A stretch of DNA of 64,000 nucleotides from Vulcanimicrobiota bacterium (lineage in GTDB: Bacteria > Vulcanimicrobiota > Xenobia > Xenobiales > JADMJV01): positions 1 through 64,000 of the forward strand of contig JAFKGI010000010.1 in the NCBI GenBank assembly GCA_017307785.1, read 5' to 3'. Below are positions 17,049 to 26,577 of the stretch, piece by piece (positions within the stretch are counted from its first letter, which is position 1; each line of letters begins with the position of its first letter). The notes under the pieces are model-generated. The model did not search any database. It was not told the origin of the DNA and worked only from the letters and a program-made list of their open reading frames with translations. Position numbers and translations under genes: made by a program.

Positions 17049-17534
17049 TTACCAGGGAATGAGCGCACGCCAGCGGGAGCGCCTTTGGACTCTTCGCCCG
17101 ACTCGCCCCCACTGATAAAGTGTTTGCTCCGGGGTGAAAAAGTCATTCCCGGTCCACACGGTTCCCGCCAGCATCGGTTGGCGGACCCACAAAACCAGGT
17201 TGGGCCAATCGCGGGGAACGCGACATGCACGTCCACTGTCGCTGAGAATGACACAGATGGTGTGCGGGCCGAGGCGATCGCGGTCCCAGCCAGGCCAGGC
17301 ACCGGAACTTTGGCGCGCCACCTGGAGCAGAAAGTCTTGCTCCAAGCCTTGCCCCTCTGGAGCGATCGCCCGGTCTACGCCTCCAGGGTCCAGCAAAGAA
17401 AACCAGAATCGGCCCGCTCCCAGCACCTCCAGGCGAAAACCGCGGTCCAGGTCCCAGCGATAATGGCGAGCCCGGAAGCTGCGCGGATAGTGCAGGTAAT
17501 CGACGCGCAGCCGCCGTGGGTCAGTGGAACTCAA
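17049..17534 (-). CDS. Hypothetical protein coupled to the 4,6-dehydratase gene
   Basis: I do not recognise this frame. From a TTG at 17534, overlapping the dehydratase stop, it gives 161 residues rich in Trp, Arg and aromatic residues, including LHYPRSFRARHYRWDLDRG and HTICVILSDSGRACRVP. No signal peptide or membrane helix is seen. The frame stays open upstream to 17642, but that part overlaps the dehydratase. The tight position between two minus-strand genes supports it being real; unusual composition and lack of family recognition keep confidence low. Confidence 0.45.
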   Translation of the reverse strand: MSSTDPRRLRVDYLHYPRSFRARHYRWDLDRGFRLEVLGAGRFWFSLLDPGGVDRAIAPEGQGLEQDFLLQVARQSSGAWPGWDRDRLGPHTICVILSDSGRACRVPRDWPNLVLWVRQPMLAGTVWTGNDFFTPEQTLYQWGRVGRRVQRRSRWRALIPW

Positions 17535-18561
17535 TCTTCCCGGTGGCCGTACGGATGGGCACCTTACGCAGCCACAGGGTCTTATCCCACCACTTGCTGT
17601 TGTCCCGATACCACTGGATTGTGCGCTCCAGACCCTCGTCAAAGTGAGTGGTCACTTCCCAATTCAAGAGTTCTTTAGCCTTGGCAACTGATGAGGTGTG
17701 GCGGAAGACCTGGCCGGGCCGGTCTCCCACCAGCTTGATTTCGCTGTCGGATTTCATATGCGCCTTGATCTTCTCGGCGATCTCCAAAACGCTGTAGGAA
17801 AGACCCGAACCCAGATTGATCACTTCTCCCTGGAGCTTGCTGACGTTGCTGTGAAGGGCGGAATCCAAGGCGCGGCAGTGGTCCTCGACGAACAACCAGT
17901 CGCGCTTGGCCTGGCCGTCCCCGTGAACGGTCAGGGGTTCGCCGAGCAAACAGGCCGTAACGAAACGTGGCACCACTTTTTCGAGGTGCTGATAGGGTCC
18001 GTAGTTATTGAAAGGACGGATGATGACGGCCGGGATCTGGTAGGTAGCCCAGTAGCTGAAGACCAGGCGGTCCGCTCCCGCCTTGGCGCTGGCGTAAGGG
18101 GACATCGGCTTGAGCGGGTGGTCTTCATCCATCAGGTCGCTTTCGGCCGTTCCGTAAACCTCAGAGGTCGAGATGTGAATGAAGCGCTCGATGCGGTCGC
18201 GGTGGCTGAGCACCGCGTTGGCCACAACCTGGGTCCCCATCACGTCGGTCTCGAAGAAAACCTTGTTGTCGTAGATGGAGCGCGTGACGTGGCTCTCGGC
18301 GGCAAAGTGCACCACCATGTCCGACTGTCCCACCAGTCGACCGACCAGCTCGCCGTTGGTTACGTTGCCGTACCAGAAGACCAGCCGGCCTTGATGACCG
18401 TCACCGGGATCAATGAATTCCTGTGGCAGATTGTCGGGGTTGCCGGCGTAAGTCAGCAGATCCAGCACAATGATTTTGTAGTCTGGATACTTGTTGAGCA
18501 TGTAGCGAACAAAGTTGCTGCCGATAAATCCGGCTCCGCCGGTGACAAGGATGGTCTTCAT
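17521..18561 (-). CDS. NDP-sugar 4,6-dehydratase (RmlB-like short-chain dehydrogenase)
   Basis: A 346-residue extended SDR: GGAGFIGSNFVRYMLNKYPD binds NAD+, and VVHFAAESHVTRSI, SPYASAKAGAD (catalytic Tyr and Lys) and RPFNNYGPYQHLEKVVPRF follow the RmlB pattern. RmlB makes dTDP-4-keto-6-deoxyglucose for rhamnose and related sugars. The catalytic segment reads STSEVYG where RmlB normally has TDE, so the acid Asp is replaced by Ser while Glu is kept. The enzyme may therefore act on another NDP-sugar or differ in mechanism. It diverges from a methyltransferase/acetyltransferase/glycosyltransferase group, so a surface glycan role is likely. Confidence 0.85.
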   Translation of the reverse strand: MKTILVTGGAGFIGSNFVRYMLNKYPDYKIIVLDLLTYAGNPDNLPQEFIDPGDGHQGRLVFWYGNVTNGELVGRLVGQSDMVVHFAAESHVTRSIYDNKVFFETDVMGTQVVANAVLSHRDRIERFIHISTSEVYGTAESDLMDEDHPLKPMSPYASAKAGADRLVFSYWATYQIPAVIIRPFNNYGPYQHLEKVVPRFVTACLLGEPLTVHGDGQAKRDWLFVEDHCRALDSALHSNVSKLQGEVINLGSGLSYSVLEIAEKIKAHMKSDSEIKLVGDRPGQVFRHTSSVAKAKELLNWEVTTHFDEGLERTIQWYRDNSKWWDKTLWLRKVPIRTATGKIEFH

Positions 18562-18671
18562 GGTCGATCTCTTCCCGAAAAATTATTCAAGATTGGGCGG
18601 TTGGCCTTACGACTCGATGGGCTTGGATCCTCCTTGTTTATCTCGCCGCCTGCACGGGGAAGTTGGCCTCT

Positions 18672-19406
18672 ATGAAATTGGACGAGATCCGCCAGGAAGT
18701 TGACCGGGCCGCCGGTCACTATTACCACAGCGACCTGCAAAAGGGCATCGACAACCGCACCAAGCAGTTCGTCATCCAGCGCTGCTTGCCAGAAGTACGC
18801 GGGGCTCACCTGCTGGAGTTGGGCTATATCGATGGCGAATGGTCCCGACAACTACTGGAACTGGACTGCCAGAGCCTCGACATCGTGGAGGGCGCCCAGA
18901 ATCATGTCGAGCACGCTCGCTCGACTTTTGCCGACGACTCCCGGGTCCGCGTTCACCACTGCCTCTTCCAGGAGTTTCAGCCGGACCGCAAATTCACCAC
19001 CATCATCGCTGGAGACATGCTGCGCTACCTGGCCGACCCGGTCGATTTCTTGAAACTGGCCGGCAGCTGGCTGGAACCTGGCGGACGCATCATCGTGACG
19101 GTGCCCAACGGACGCTCTTTCCACCGCCGGCTGGGCTGCTACATGAAGATGGAAGCCAGCCCCATGGCTGCCAACCAGCGCGACCAGGAGGTGGGCAATC
19201 AGCGCACCTATGATCGCTACAGCCTGCGGGCAGAACTGGAAGCCACTGGCCTGGAGGTTCTGGAGGTGCGGGGCTGCTTCTTCAAGCCGCTCTCCAGCGC
19301 CCAGATGGCCGACTGGCAAGAGCCGCTGCTGACCGCCCTCTATGAAATGGGCAACGAACTGGAGGACTATTGCTGGTTCCTCTATGCCGTGTGCCGTCGG
19401 CGGTGA
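18672..19406 (+). CDS. Class I SAM-dependent methyltransferase
   Basis: A 244-residue protein with the SAM-binding strand HLLELGYIDGEWSRQLLEL, an acidic second strand (LDIVEG), and IIAGDMLRYLADPVDFL followed by EPGGRIIVTVPNGRSFHR, the post-I and motif III pattern of UbiE/Methyltransf_11-like enzymes. The substrate is not evident. The neighbours (4,6-dehydratase, AAC(3)-like acetyltransferase, glycosyltransferase, WbqC) suggest a sugar or glycan intermediate. ATG 18672 is preferred over TTG 18663 because GGGGA lies 11 bases before the ATG but only two before the TTG. Its stop overlaps the next gene as GTGA. Confidence 0.82.
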   Translation: MKLDEIRQEVDRAAGHYYHSDLQKGIDNRTKQFVIQRCLPEVRGAHLLELGYIDGEWSRQLLELDCQSLDIVEGAQNHVEHARSTFADDSRVRVHHCLFQEFQPDRKFTTIIAGDMLRYLADPVDFLKLAGSWLEPGGRIIVTVPNGRSFHRRLGCYMKMEASPMAANQRDQEVGNQRTYDRYSLRAELEATGLEVLEVRGCFFKPLSSAQMADWQEPLLTALYEMGNELEDYCWFLYAVCRRR

Positions 19407-20185
19407 ACAAGCTCCACCAGTTGCTCGAGCGCCTGGAGGTGCCGGTCGGCGGGCTGGTCTACCTGCACACCTCTTTCTCGCGCATACGCTATTTGGAGCT
19501 GGGTCCGAAAGAATTCACCGACTCGCTGCTCGACTACCTGGGTCCGCAGGGCACGTTGACCATGCCTTCTTTCAGCTGGAACGTCGATCCCTCGGAGCGC
19601 CCCTGGAAAGGCTACGACGATTATTTTCATGGTGACTACCGCTTCGACGTGAAACAAACTCCCGCCAATATCGGTGCCGTTCCCGAGCTGTTTCGCCAGC
19701 GCGCGGGTGTGCACCGCGGGGTCAACTACTGGTGGTCGGTGGCCGCCCATGGTCCTCTGGCAGAGGAGCTCACCGACGGTCAGGAGTTCGTAGAGCACCC
19801 CTCAGGGCCGGACTCTTCCTTCGGGCGCATTCATCAAAAAGACGGCTGGATTCTGGGGCTAGGGGTGACCCTGAACACAACCAGCCTGGCTTTCTTACCG
19901 GACTTTGAACTGGAGAATAAGCAATACGTGACTGCCGAGCCTCGGCGAGGTCCGGTGATCGACCACCGGGGCAAGCAGGTCGACACCTGGAGTTACTGGG
20001 TTCTACCGGAGAGCGTGCGCTACGTAAAACCCGATGCGGTCTGCGGCCAGGGTTTTACGGCCATGCGCCGCCATGACCACGAGGGCGTCATTCAATTCGC
20101 CTATCCTTACCGAGCCTATCACGAGCGCGCTCTGAGCCTGTCCGCCCCTGGCCGCCGATCCCCATGGTGGGAGTCGCTGCCCTGA
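19403..20185 (+). CDS. AAC(3)-family N-acetyltransferase
   Basis: A 260-residue protein of the aminoglycoside 3-N-acetyltransferase fold, with VYLHTSFSRI, GTLTMPSFSW, GAVPELFRQRAGVHRGVN, SVAAHGP and GWILGLGVTLNTTSL. In polysaccharide clusters this fold transfers acetyl from acetyl-CoA to amino-sugars, so a sugar acetyltransferase is more likely than drug resistance. The start is GTG 19403, overlapping the methyltransferase stop as GTGA. The C-terminus overlaps the next gene by 22 bases. Confidence 0.83.
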   Translation: MNKLHQLLERLEVPVGGLVYLHTSFSRIRYLELGPKEFTDSLLDYLGPQGTLTMPSFSWNVDPSERPWKGYDDYFHGDYRFDVKQTPANIGAVPELFRQRAGVHRGVNYWWSVAAHGPLAEELTDGQEFVEHPSGPDSSFGRIHQKDGWILGLGVTLNTTSLAFLPDFELENKQYVTAEPRRGPVIDHRGKQVDTWSYWVLPESVRYVKPDAVCGQGFTAMRRHDHEGVIQFAYPYRAYHERALSLSAPGRRSPWWESLP

Positions 20186-21948
20186 AAATTCTTTCGCTGA
20201 GCAACGGCGCCGAGGCGATGAAAGACTTCTTGCCGGCCCTGACCCACTACTTTGTGGACGGACGCCACGAAGGTCGCTGCCTGGTGGGCGGTTCTGAGTG
20301 GTCCTTGAACGCCTGCCCCTTTCCGATGCGTTCTTTCGAGGAATATTCTCTGCAACCGCCGGCCGGTTTGGAATGGCGCCTGGCGGCCGCTCGGCGAGCC
20401 CTCCTGGAAGAAAAGCCCGACCTGCTGCTGACCTCATCTCAAGAATCCGATTGGGACCTGCTGGCCGAAGTGGTGCAGCAAATGGGCGTGCACTGGCGGC
20501 GCTGCTCTCAGGGAAAACCTGCCCTCGAGGTGGTTTCTCGAGGGGCGGCCAGCGGTCCCGTTCCGAAACTGGAGGGAAGCGTAGCCCCCTTGAGTCGGGC
20601 GGCCGATCCGGTGTCCCGCCTCCATCAACTGGTGGCCGAAACCGGTCGGGTGCGCTTTCAGGAGCCGGTCAATCTGGGCTTCGAGGGTGGACTGCGACGC
20701 TACCACTATGGTGACTACGACAATGAGTTTGCCCTGGCCGAAGCCGACTCCGACTTGCGCCGCGTGCTGCGCGAGCAACTCAAGCCCGAGCAATTTCGCG
20801 TCACTTTAAATTCCTCGCGGCCCGGCACAGCCGGCACCAGCCCCTATCTGGAAGCCAATGACGGCTTGCTGCAAATGTTCGAGGTCGAAGTCGATCTGGC
20901 TGGACTGCCCGCCCAAAGCTGGACCGACCGCTATCGAAGCGGAGCCGAAGCGCAACTGCGCCTGCTGTTCATCGACCAGCACAACGTGGCCGGCTCCGGC
21001 ATGCAGCACGCCCTGGCCATCAATCGCTATAGCAACAGTCAGGCCCACGTGCTCTGCCACGAACCGCACCCTTTCATCGAGCCTGCCAGCCCTGAGTGCA
21101 ACGTGCTCTACACCAAACCGGGCTGGTCCAACGAAATCAAAGAGCTCTTGAAACAGGCCGACCTGCTGGTCTTTCTGGAGGAAGATGATGTCGAGACCGT
21201 GGGCTGGCCGACGGAATTTCAGGAAATCGCCCGCCAGAAGCCGCATCTCCACTTCTACGTGGGCCAACGGGTGCACAGCGGAATCGCGGGGCGACAGCGC
21301 CCCGGTAAAACGGTGCTGACCGGACTGCCGCACGTGCTGCGCATGTATCCAGGCTCCCAGTTTTACCACGGCTTTTATCCGACCGTGCTGGAAACACTGG
21401 AACTACGCGAACCGTTGTCCCAGCAAGACGGAATCCTCAGAGTCCTGCACACTCCCAGTCTGCCGCACGCCACCCAGCACCGCTACCTCTACCACAAGGA
21501 TACGGCCTCTTTTCTGGAGGCCGCCGAAGTCTTGAAAGAGCGATTTCCGGGAGTGCGCTTCATGCAACTGGCCGGCGTGCCGCATCACAAGATCTTGCAG
21601 GCTCGGCTCGACTGCGACATCGCCTTTCACCAACTACGGGGTTTTATGGGAATGACCGGCAACGAAGCGATGTTCTTGCGACGTCCCACCATCCAGGCCA
21701 CCGATAGGGAAAACCTCAATCGACACCTGGAACTGTGGGGACTGGACACCAAGATCCCCTGGATCCGGGCCGACCGCACCAACCTGGCCGAGGCCATCGA
21801 GAAACTGCTGACCAACGCCGACTACCGGGAAGAAATAGCCCGCGATTGCCGCACCTTCATGCTGCAATACTACAGCGCCGAGGTGGGCATCCAGGTTTTC
21901 CTATACTACGTGCTCCAGGCCGTCAAAAACTACGCTGCAGCGTCTTGA
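20164..21948 (+). CDS. Large GT-B-like glycosyltransferase with N-terminal extra domain
   Basis: A 594-residue protein. The N-terminal third (about 1-270) has no domain I recognise. The C-terminal half looks like a GT-B glycosyltransferase: RLLFIDQHNVAGSGMQHAL near 270-290, the second Rossmann domain beginning LRVLHTPSLPHATQHRYLYH, and late GNEAMFLRRPTIQATDRENL followed by ADRTNLAEAIEKLLTNADYR, which resemble GT4 C-terminal segments. The classical EX7E motif is not clean. The ATG at 20164 overlaps the acetyltransferase gene. The role is probably in the same surface glycan pathway. Confidence 0.65.
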   Translation: MVGVAALKILSLSNGAEAMKDFLPALTHYFVDGRHEGRCLVGGSEWSLNACPFPMRSFEEYSLQPPAGLEWRLAAARRALLEEKPDLLLTSSQESDWDLLAEVVQQMGVHWRRCSQGKPALEVVSRGAASGPVPKLEGSVAPLSRAADPVSRLHQLVAETGRVRFQEPVNLGFEGGLRRYHYGDYDNEFALAEADSDLRRVLREQLKPEQFRVTLNSSRPGTAGTSPYLEANDGLLQMFEVEVDLAGLPAQSWTDRYRSGAEAQLRLLFIDQHNVAGSGMQHALAINRYSNSQAHVLCHEPHPFIEPASPECNVLYTKPGWSNEIKELLKQADLLVFLEEDDVETVGWPTEFQEIARQKPHLHFYVGQRVHSGIAGRQRPGKTVLTGLPHVLRMYPGSQFYHGFYPTVLETLELREPLSQQDGILRVLHTPSLPHATQHRYLYHKDTASFLEAAEVLKERFPGVRFMQLAGVPHHKILQARLDCDIAFHQLRGFMGMTGNEAMFLRRPTIQATDRENLNRHLELWGLDTKIPWIRADRTNLAEAIEKLLTNADYREEIARDCRTFMLQYYSAEVGIQVFLYYVLQAVKNYAAAS

Positions 21949-22603
21949 GACTGTCAGGTCCGACCTGGAACATCAGGTCCACGATCGACAGATGAGAAAC
22001 AAACTCGCCGCCACGCTGGGCGTAGACCGGGTGCTGGTAACCATGCCAGCGCACCTTCACGCCAATTCCCTCGAACTGGCTTTCATCCAGGTAGTCTCGG
22101 GCGGCGTCGCCGGTTAGATACTCGGTGGCGGCCAACTTCTGGCAGATTCCGATGAGACGCTCGGTCTTCTGACCCGGCACCCCCAGATCCGAGGAGTAGA
22201 GCCCTTTCCAGGGCATTCCCAGCCGTTGCGTCAGCCACTTCAGGCCTTCGACATCCCAGTCCAACAGTCTGGACCACTCATGCGCGTAATAAGCCTGAAG
22301 CTCCGGATAGAGCCAGTCGAAAAAAGGGGCCTTGGAGTAAGCCTGACGCAGCGACTCCAGGTGCTTGCGCCGCCAGGGCTGAGCGTAGTCCACCTCGACG
22401 TCGCGGATCAACGGGGCACCCTTGGCCCTGACCGGAATACTCAGCCAGGCCACGCCCTGAGGCGTCAAGATACGGTTGCGATTGCGCCATCCGTGCTTGT
22501 CGAACTGGACGTCATCGTAAAGCACGAAGCGGTCACACCAGGCATACTGGTCCAGATGACCCTGCCAGGGAAGGAAGCTTGGTTGCAGTACGACCACTTT
22601 CAT
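21923..22603 (-). CDS. WbqC family protein
   Basis: A 226-residue WbqC-like protein: VVLQPSFLPWQGHLDQYAWC, FVLYDDVQFDKHGWRNRNRI, WLSIPVRAKG and the late PGQKTERLIGICQKLAATEY are the family's conserved blocks. WbqC proteins occur in O-antigen and surface-polysaccharide clusters; their reaction is not established as far as I know. It is convergent with the glycosyltransferase gene, overlapping its 3' end by 26 bases, and diverges from the next plus-strand gene. Confidence 0.85.
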   Translation of the reverse strand: MKVVVLQPSFLPWQGHLDQYAWCDRFVLYDDVQFDKHGWRNRNRILTPQGVAWLSIPVRAKGAPLIRDVEVDYAQPWRRKHLESLRQAYSKAPFFDWLYPELQAYYAHEWSRLLDWDVEGLKWLTQRLGMPWKGLYSSDLGVPGQKTERLIGICQKLAATEYLTGDAARDYLDESQFEGIGVKVRWHGYQHPVYAQRGGEFVSHLSIVDLMFQVGPDSLKTLQRSF

Positions 22604-22666
22604 ACGGCACCAATGCTTGATTCTAAGGCAGGAATCCTGGAGTCAAGATTGAAATTTATTCTACTT

Positions 22667-23575
22667 ATGACTCAACTCGATCCGGCTCTTGCCACCATTC
22701 AACCGTTGTTGGATCAAGTTTCCGTGCGCTGGGGCTATCGTTCCTTTCAGCCCGGACTGCTGCAAAACGTAGAGTTCTGCGACCAGATGCTGCAAATGCT
22801 GCACGCCCACCAGGGAGTCAGCGATTCGGTGCGCACCGAGATCTATGGAAGCTATATCGGACCCGGCTCGGGCGGACTGCAGGCCTTTTTCTGGCTGCTT
22901 CAGCGCCAACACCTGGACCGCGCCCTGATTCGAGATTATCTGTTCTGCCTGCACTGCGGCCCGGCTCGCAGCGGAGCCCTGAGCGAAGAAGAGTTTCTTC
23001 CCCTGTTGCAGTGGCTGGTCGAAGACTGGCGTGGCGAAGCGGAAGAACTGGTTCTCGACTCCCTGTGCCGCCTGCTCAACAGTCACGCCGTCAGCGCCCG
23101 CGCTCGTTGCTCCGGCCTGCGCTTTGTGCTGGGTGACGAGGGCCTGCCGCCCGAGTGGCGCACTCGAGTGGCCCACTGGGCGTGTCGCAGCAACCACAAC
23201 GACCCGGACTTGCCGACGGCCAACGAAGAGTTGCATCGGGCCGGCCTGCTCGAGTGCGTGCGCCTGGGCGAACCGCCCGACCAGGTCCTGGAACTGGCCG
23301 TCTCCCAGATGCAGGGAGAAGGCGAGGAGAATGCAGGGCAAGCGGTGCTGGAACTGCTTCAGAAATTCTCGCGGGAAATCAGTAGCGAGCGCCAGACCGA
23401 GGTCTTGTTGCAGTTGCGCGAAAGCCAGCGCTCGGGCCTGCGCAGGAGAGCCTTCCAGATGTTGGAAGAGTCGCAGGGCGACGAGTGGATCCACCTGGGC
23501 CTACGCGACCGCGACGCGGCCGTGCGCAGTTGGGCGATGCAGAGAGCTCAACAAAGGCGGGCCCAGATCGCCTAA
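22667..23575 (+). CDS. Hypothetical alpha-helical (HEAT-like) protein
   Basis: I do not recognise this 302-residue protein. It is mostly helical with Leu-rich helix pairs, and the last 70 residues (RQTEVLLQLRESQRSGLRRR onward, then GDEWIHLGLRDRDAAVRSWA) resemble HEAT repeats. No signal peptide. The frame is open upstream to 22226, but that part is antisense to WbqC, so I start at ATG 22667. No Shine-Dalgarno precedes this ATG; the upstream bases are AT-rich, which would fit a leaderless start. The arrestin-like gene follows 13 bases later. Confidence 0.65.
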   Translation: MTQLDPALATIQPLLDQVSVRWGYRSFQPGLLQNVEFCDQMLQMLHAHQGVSDSVRTEIYGSYIGPGSGGLQAFFWLLQRQHLDRALIRDYLFCLHCGPARSGALSEEEFLPLLQWLVEDWRGEAEELVLDSLCRLLNSHAVSARARCSGLRFVLGDEGLPPEWRTRVAHWACRSNHNDPDLPTANEELHRAGLLECVRLGEPPDQVLELAVSQMQGEGEENAGQAVLELLQKFSREISSERQTEVLLQLRESQRSGLRRRAFQMLEESQGDEWIHLGLRDRDAAVRSWAMQRAQQRRAQIA

Positions 23576-23588
23576 AGGGGAGCTTTCC

Positions 23589-24410
23589 GTGAACGAGATC
23601 GAGATTGACCTGATCACCGCCACCATGCGCCCCGGCGACACCCTTTCGGGCGTGGTCCACGTGCACGGCGCGGGAGAGCCCCTGGTTCATCTGACCCTGC
23701 AGGGCGAAGAAGTGCTGGGAGCCGGCAACCTGGGATTTCAGTATGTGGTGCCGTTCTTTGAACTGACCGCCACCGTCGATTGTAGTGAAGGCCCCGCCGC
23801 CTTTCAGTTCGTGCTCCCCAAGGACTTGCCGCCCACCTATTTCAGTCAGGATTTGCGCTGCCTCTACGTTCTGAAAGCGCGACGCAAAGGGGCGGGCACG
23901 GGCCTGCCATTTTTCCGCCGCGACGCCATCCACCGCATCAACATCCCGGTGCTGGCCCTGGAAGGCACGGCCAATCGCGAACAACACTGGTTCGTGCTGC
24001 CGGCCGGCGGAGTGGAGCTGGAGGTCCGCCTCGACAGTTGCCAGGTCGAAGCCGGCCAGGCGCTGACCGGGGAACTGAAGATCAACAAGGTTTCCGATGG
24101 CCCCCTGCCCAGGTCGCTTTCGTTCCGCTTCGCGGCCATCGAAGAATCCACTCAAAAAGAATATAACCACCGCAAAGTGACGAGCCTTCAAACTCAAGAC
24201 ATCACACCCGAAGCCGAGCTGGAGTATCCGATGCAGGGATTCTTCGAGTTTCCTATCGATCTCAGCGCGCCCGCTTCCGGCCAGTGGAACACGTTTAAGG
24301 TGCACTATGGGTTCCGTGTAGGCATGACTTTGAGCAACGGTGAGCAAGTGCGACAGTCGTTGCCCATCGAAGTGTGTCGTTACCCCGCCGAAGTATTTAC
24401 GGATGTTTGA
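23589..24410 (+). CDS. Arrestin-fold protein (Spo0M-like)
   Basis: A 273-residue all-beta protein: IEIDLITATMRPGDTLSGVV and VHLTLQGEEVL open the first beta-sandwich, and VELEVRLDSCQVEAGQALTG with LKINKVSDGPL opens the second. The pattern is that of arrestin-like and Spo0M proteins, where two sandwich lobes each start with a charged strand and a GQxLTG-type turn. Function in bacteria outside sporulation control is unclear. GTG 23589 is chosen because GGGGAG lies seven bases before it (23577-23582). It follows the HEAT-like gene, and groES starts 69 bases downstream. Confidence 0.65.
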   Translation: MNEIEIDLITATMRPGDTLSGVVHVHGAGEPLVHLTLQGEEVLGAGNLGFQYVVPFFELTATVDCSEGPAAFQFVLPKDLPPTYFSQDLRCLYVLKARRKGAGTGLPFFRRDAIHRINIPVLALEGTANREQHWFVLPAGGVELEVRLDSCQVEAGQALTGELKINKVSDGPLPRSLSFRFAAIEESTQKEYNHRKVTSLQTQDITPEAELEYPMQGFFEFPIDLSAPASGQWNTFKVHYGFRVGMTLSNGEQVRQSLPIEVCRYPAEVFTDV

Positions 24411-24445
24411 ACTCTAAGGCCCCTCGGGTATCTCATGGCCCTCAA

Positions 24446-24463
24446 CATGCGGTAGACCGCATG
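24446..24463. promoter_or_regulatory. 18-base inverted repeat in the groESL leader
   Basis: CATGCGGT-AG-ACCGCATG, perfect eight-base arms, ends eight bases before the groES Shine-Dalgarno (GGAGG 24471-24475). A second small repeat, TCCT-TGG-AGGA (24467-24476 or so), could pair with the Shine-Dalgarno itself. No CIRCE element was found. The sequence could be an operator or an RNA structure controlling groESL. Confidence 0.5.
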
Positions 24464-24479
24464 GATCCTTGGAGGACGC

Positions 24480-24785
24480 ATGACGACCACTCAAACGCAA
24501 CTGAAACCCCTGGGCGATCGCCTGGTGGTGAAAGCCGACGACAAAGAAGAAAAGACCGCCAGCGGCATCTTTCTTCCCGATACGGCTCAGGAGAAGCCCC
24601 TGCGCGGCACCGTGCTGGCGGCTGGACCCGGACGCGTGCTGGACAACGGCACGGTTCAATCCTTAGAAGTCAAAGCCGGCGACAAGATTTTGTTCGGTAA
24701 ATACTCGGGCACGGAAATCAAGCTCGATGGTGAGAGCTATCTCATCCTCAAAGAGAGCGAAGTTCTGGGCGTTTACACGAAATAA
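24480..24785 (+). CDS. groES: Co-chaperonin GroES
   Basis: A 101-residue Cpn10: [20 protein letters not shown], the mobile loop [13 protein letters not shown], then GTVLAAGPG and [20 protein letters not shown]. The heptamer caps the GroEL ring during protein folding. The N-terminus has six extra residues (TTTQTQ) before the usual start. GGAGG lies four to five bases before the ATG. groEL follows after 14 bases. Confidence 0.97.
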   Translation: MTTTQTQLKPLGDRLVVKADDKEEKTASGIFLPDTAQEKPLRGTVLAAGPGRVLDNGTVQSLEVKAGDKILFGKYSGTEIKLDGESYLILKESEVLGVYTK

Positions 24786-24796
24786 GGGAGCAATAA

Positions 24797-26470
<1,674 letters not shown>

Positions 26471-26500
26471 TCGAGTTCAGTCCCCGCTATGCGCGAGAAA

Positions 26501-26525
26501 GCCCCGGCTTCGGCCGGGGCTTTTT
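26501..26525 (+). terminator. Rho-independent terminator after groEL
   Basis: Stem GCCCCGGC (26501-26508), loop TTCG, stem GCCGGGGC (26513-26520), then TTTTT. It lies 30 bases after the groEL stop. Confidence 0.92.
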
Positions 26526-26541
26526 CGTGCGCAGAAGTATC

Positions 26542-26570
26542 TTGACACAGAGAAAGCTTTGACATAGACT
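26542..26570 (+). promoter_or_regulatory. Sigma70-type promoter, predicted to give a leaderless mRNA
   Basis: TTGACA (26542-26547, perfect -35), a 17-base spacer and TAGACT (26565-26570, four of six matches). Transcription would begin near 26577-26578, exactly at the ATG of the next gene, and no Shine-Dalgarno is present in between. Confidence 0.65.
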
Positions 26571-26577
26571 TTAGTTT

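Noticed and set aside
16413..17678. 421-codon plus-strand frame
   Set aside because: It is antisense to the papain-like protease and the 4,6-dehydratase and has no family motif or ribosome binding site.
19403..20185. Aminoglycoside resistance gene
   Set aside because: The AAC(3) fold is common in sugar acetyltransferases and the neighbours are glycan genes.
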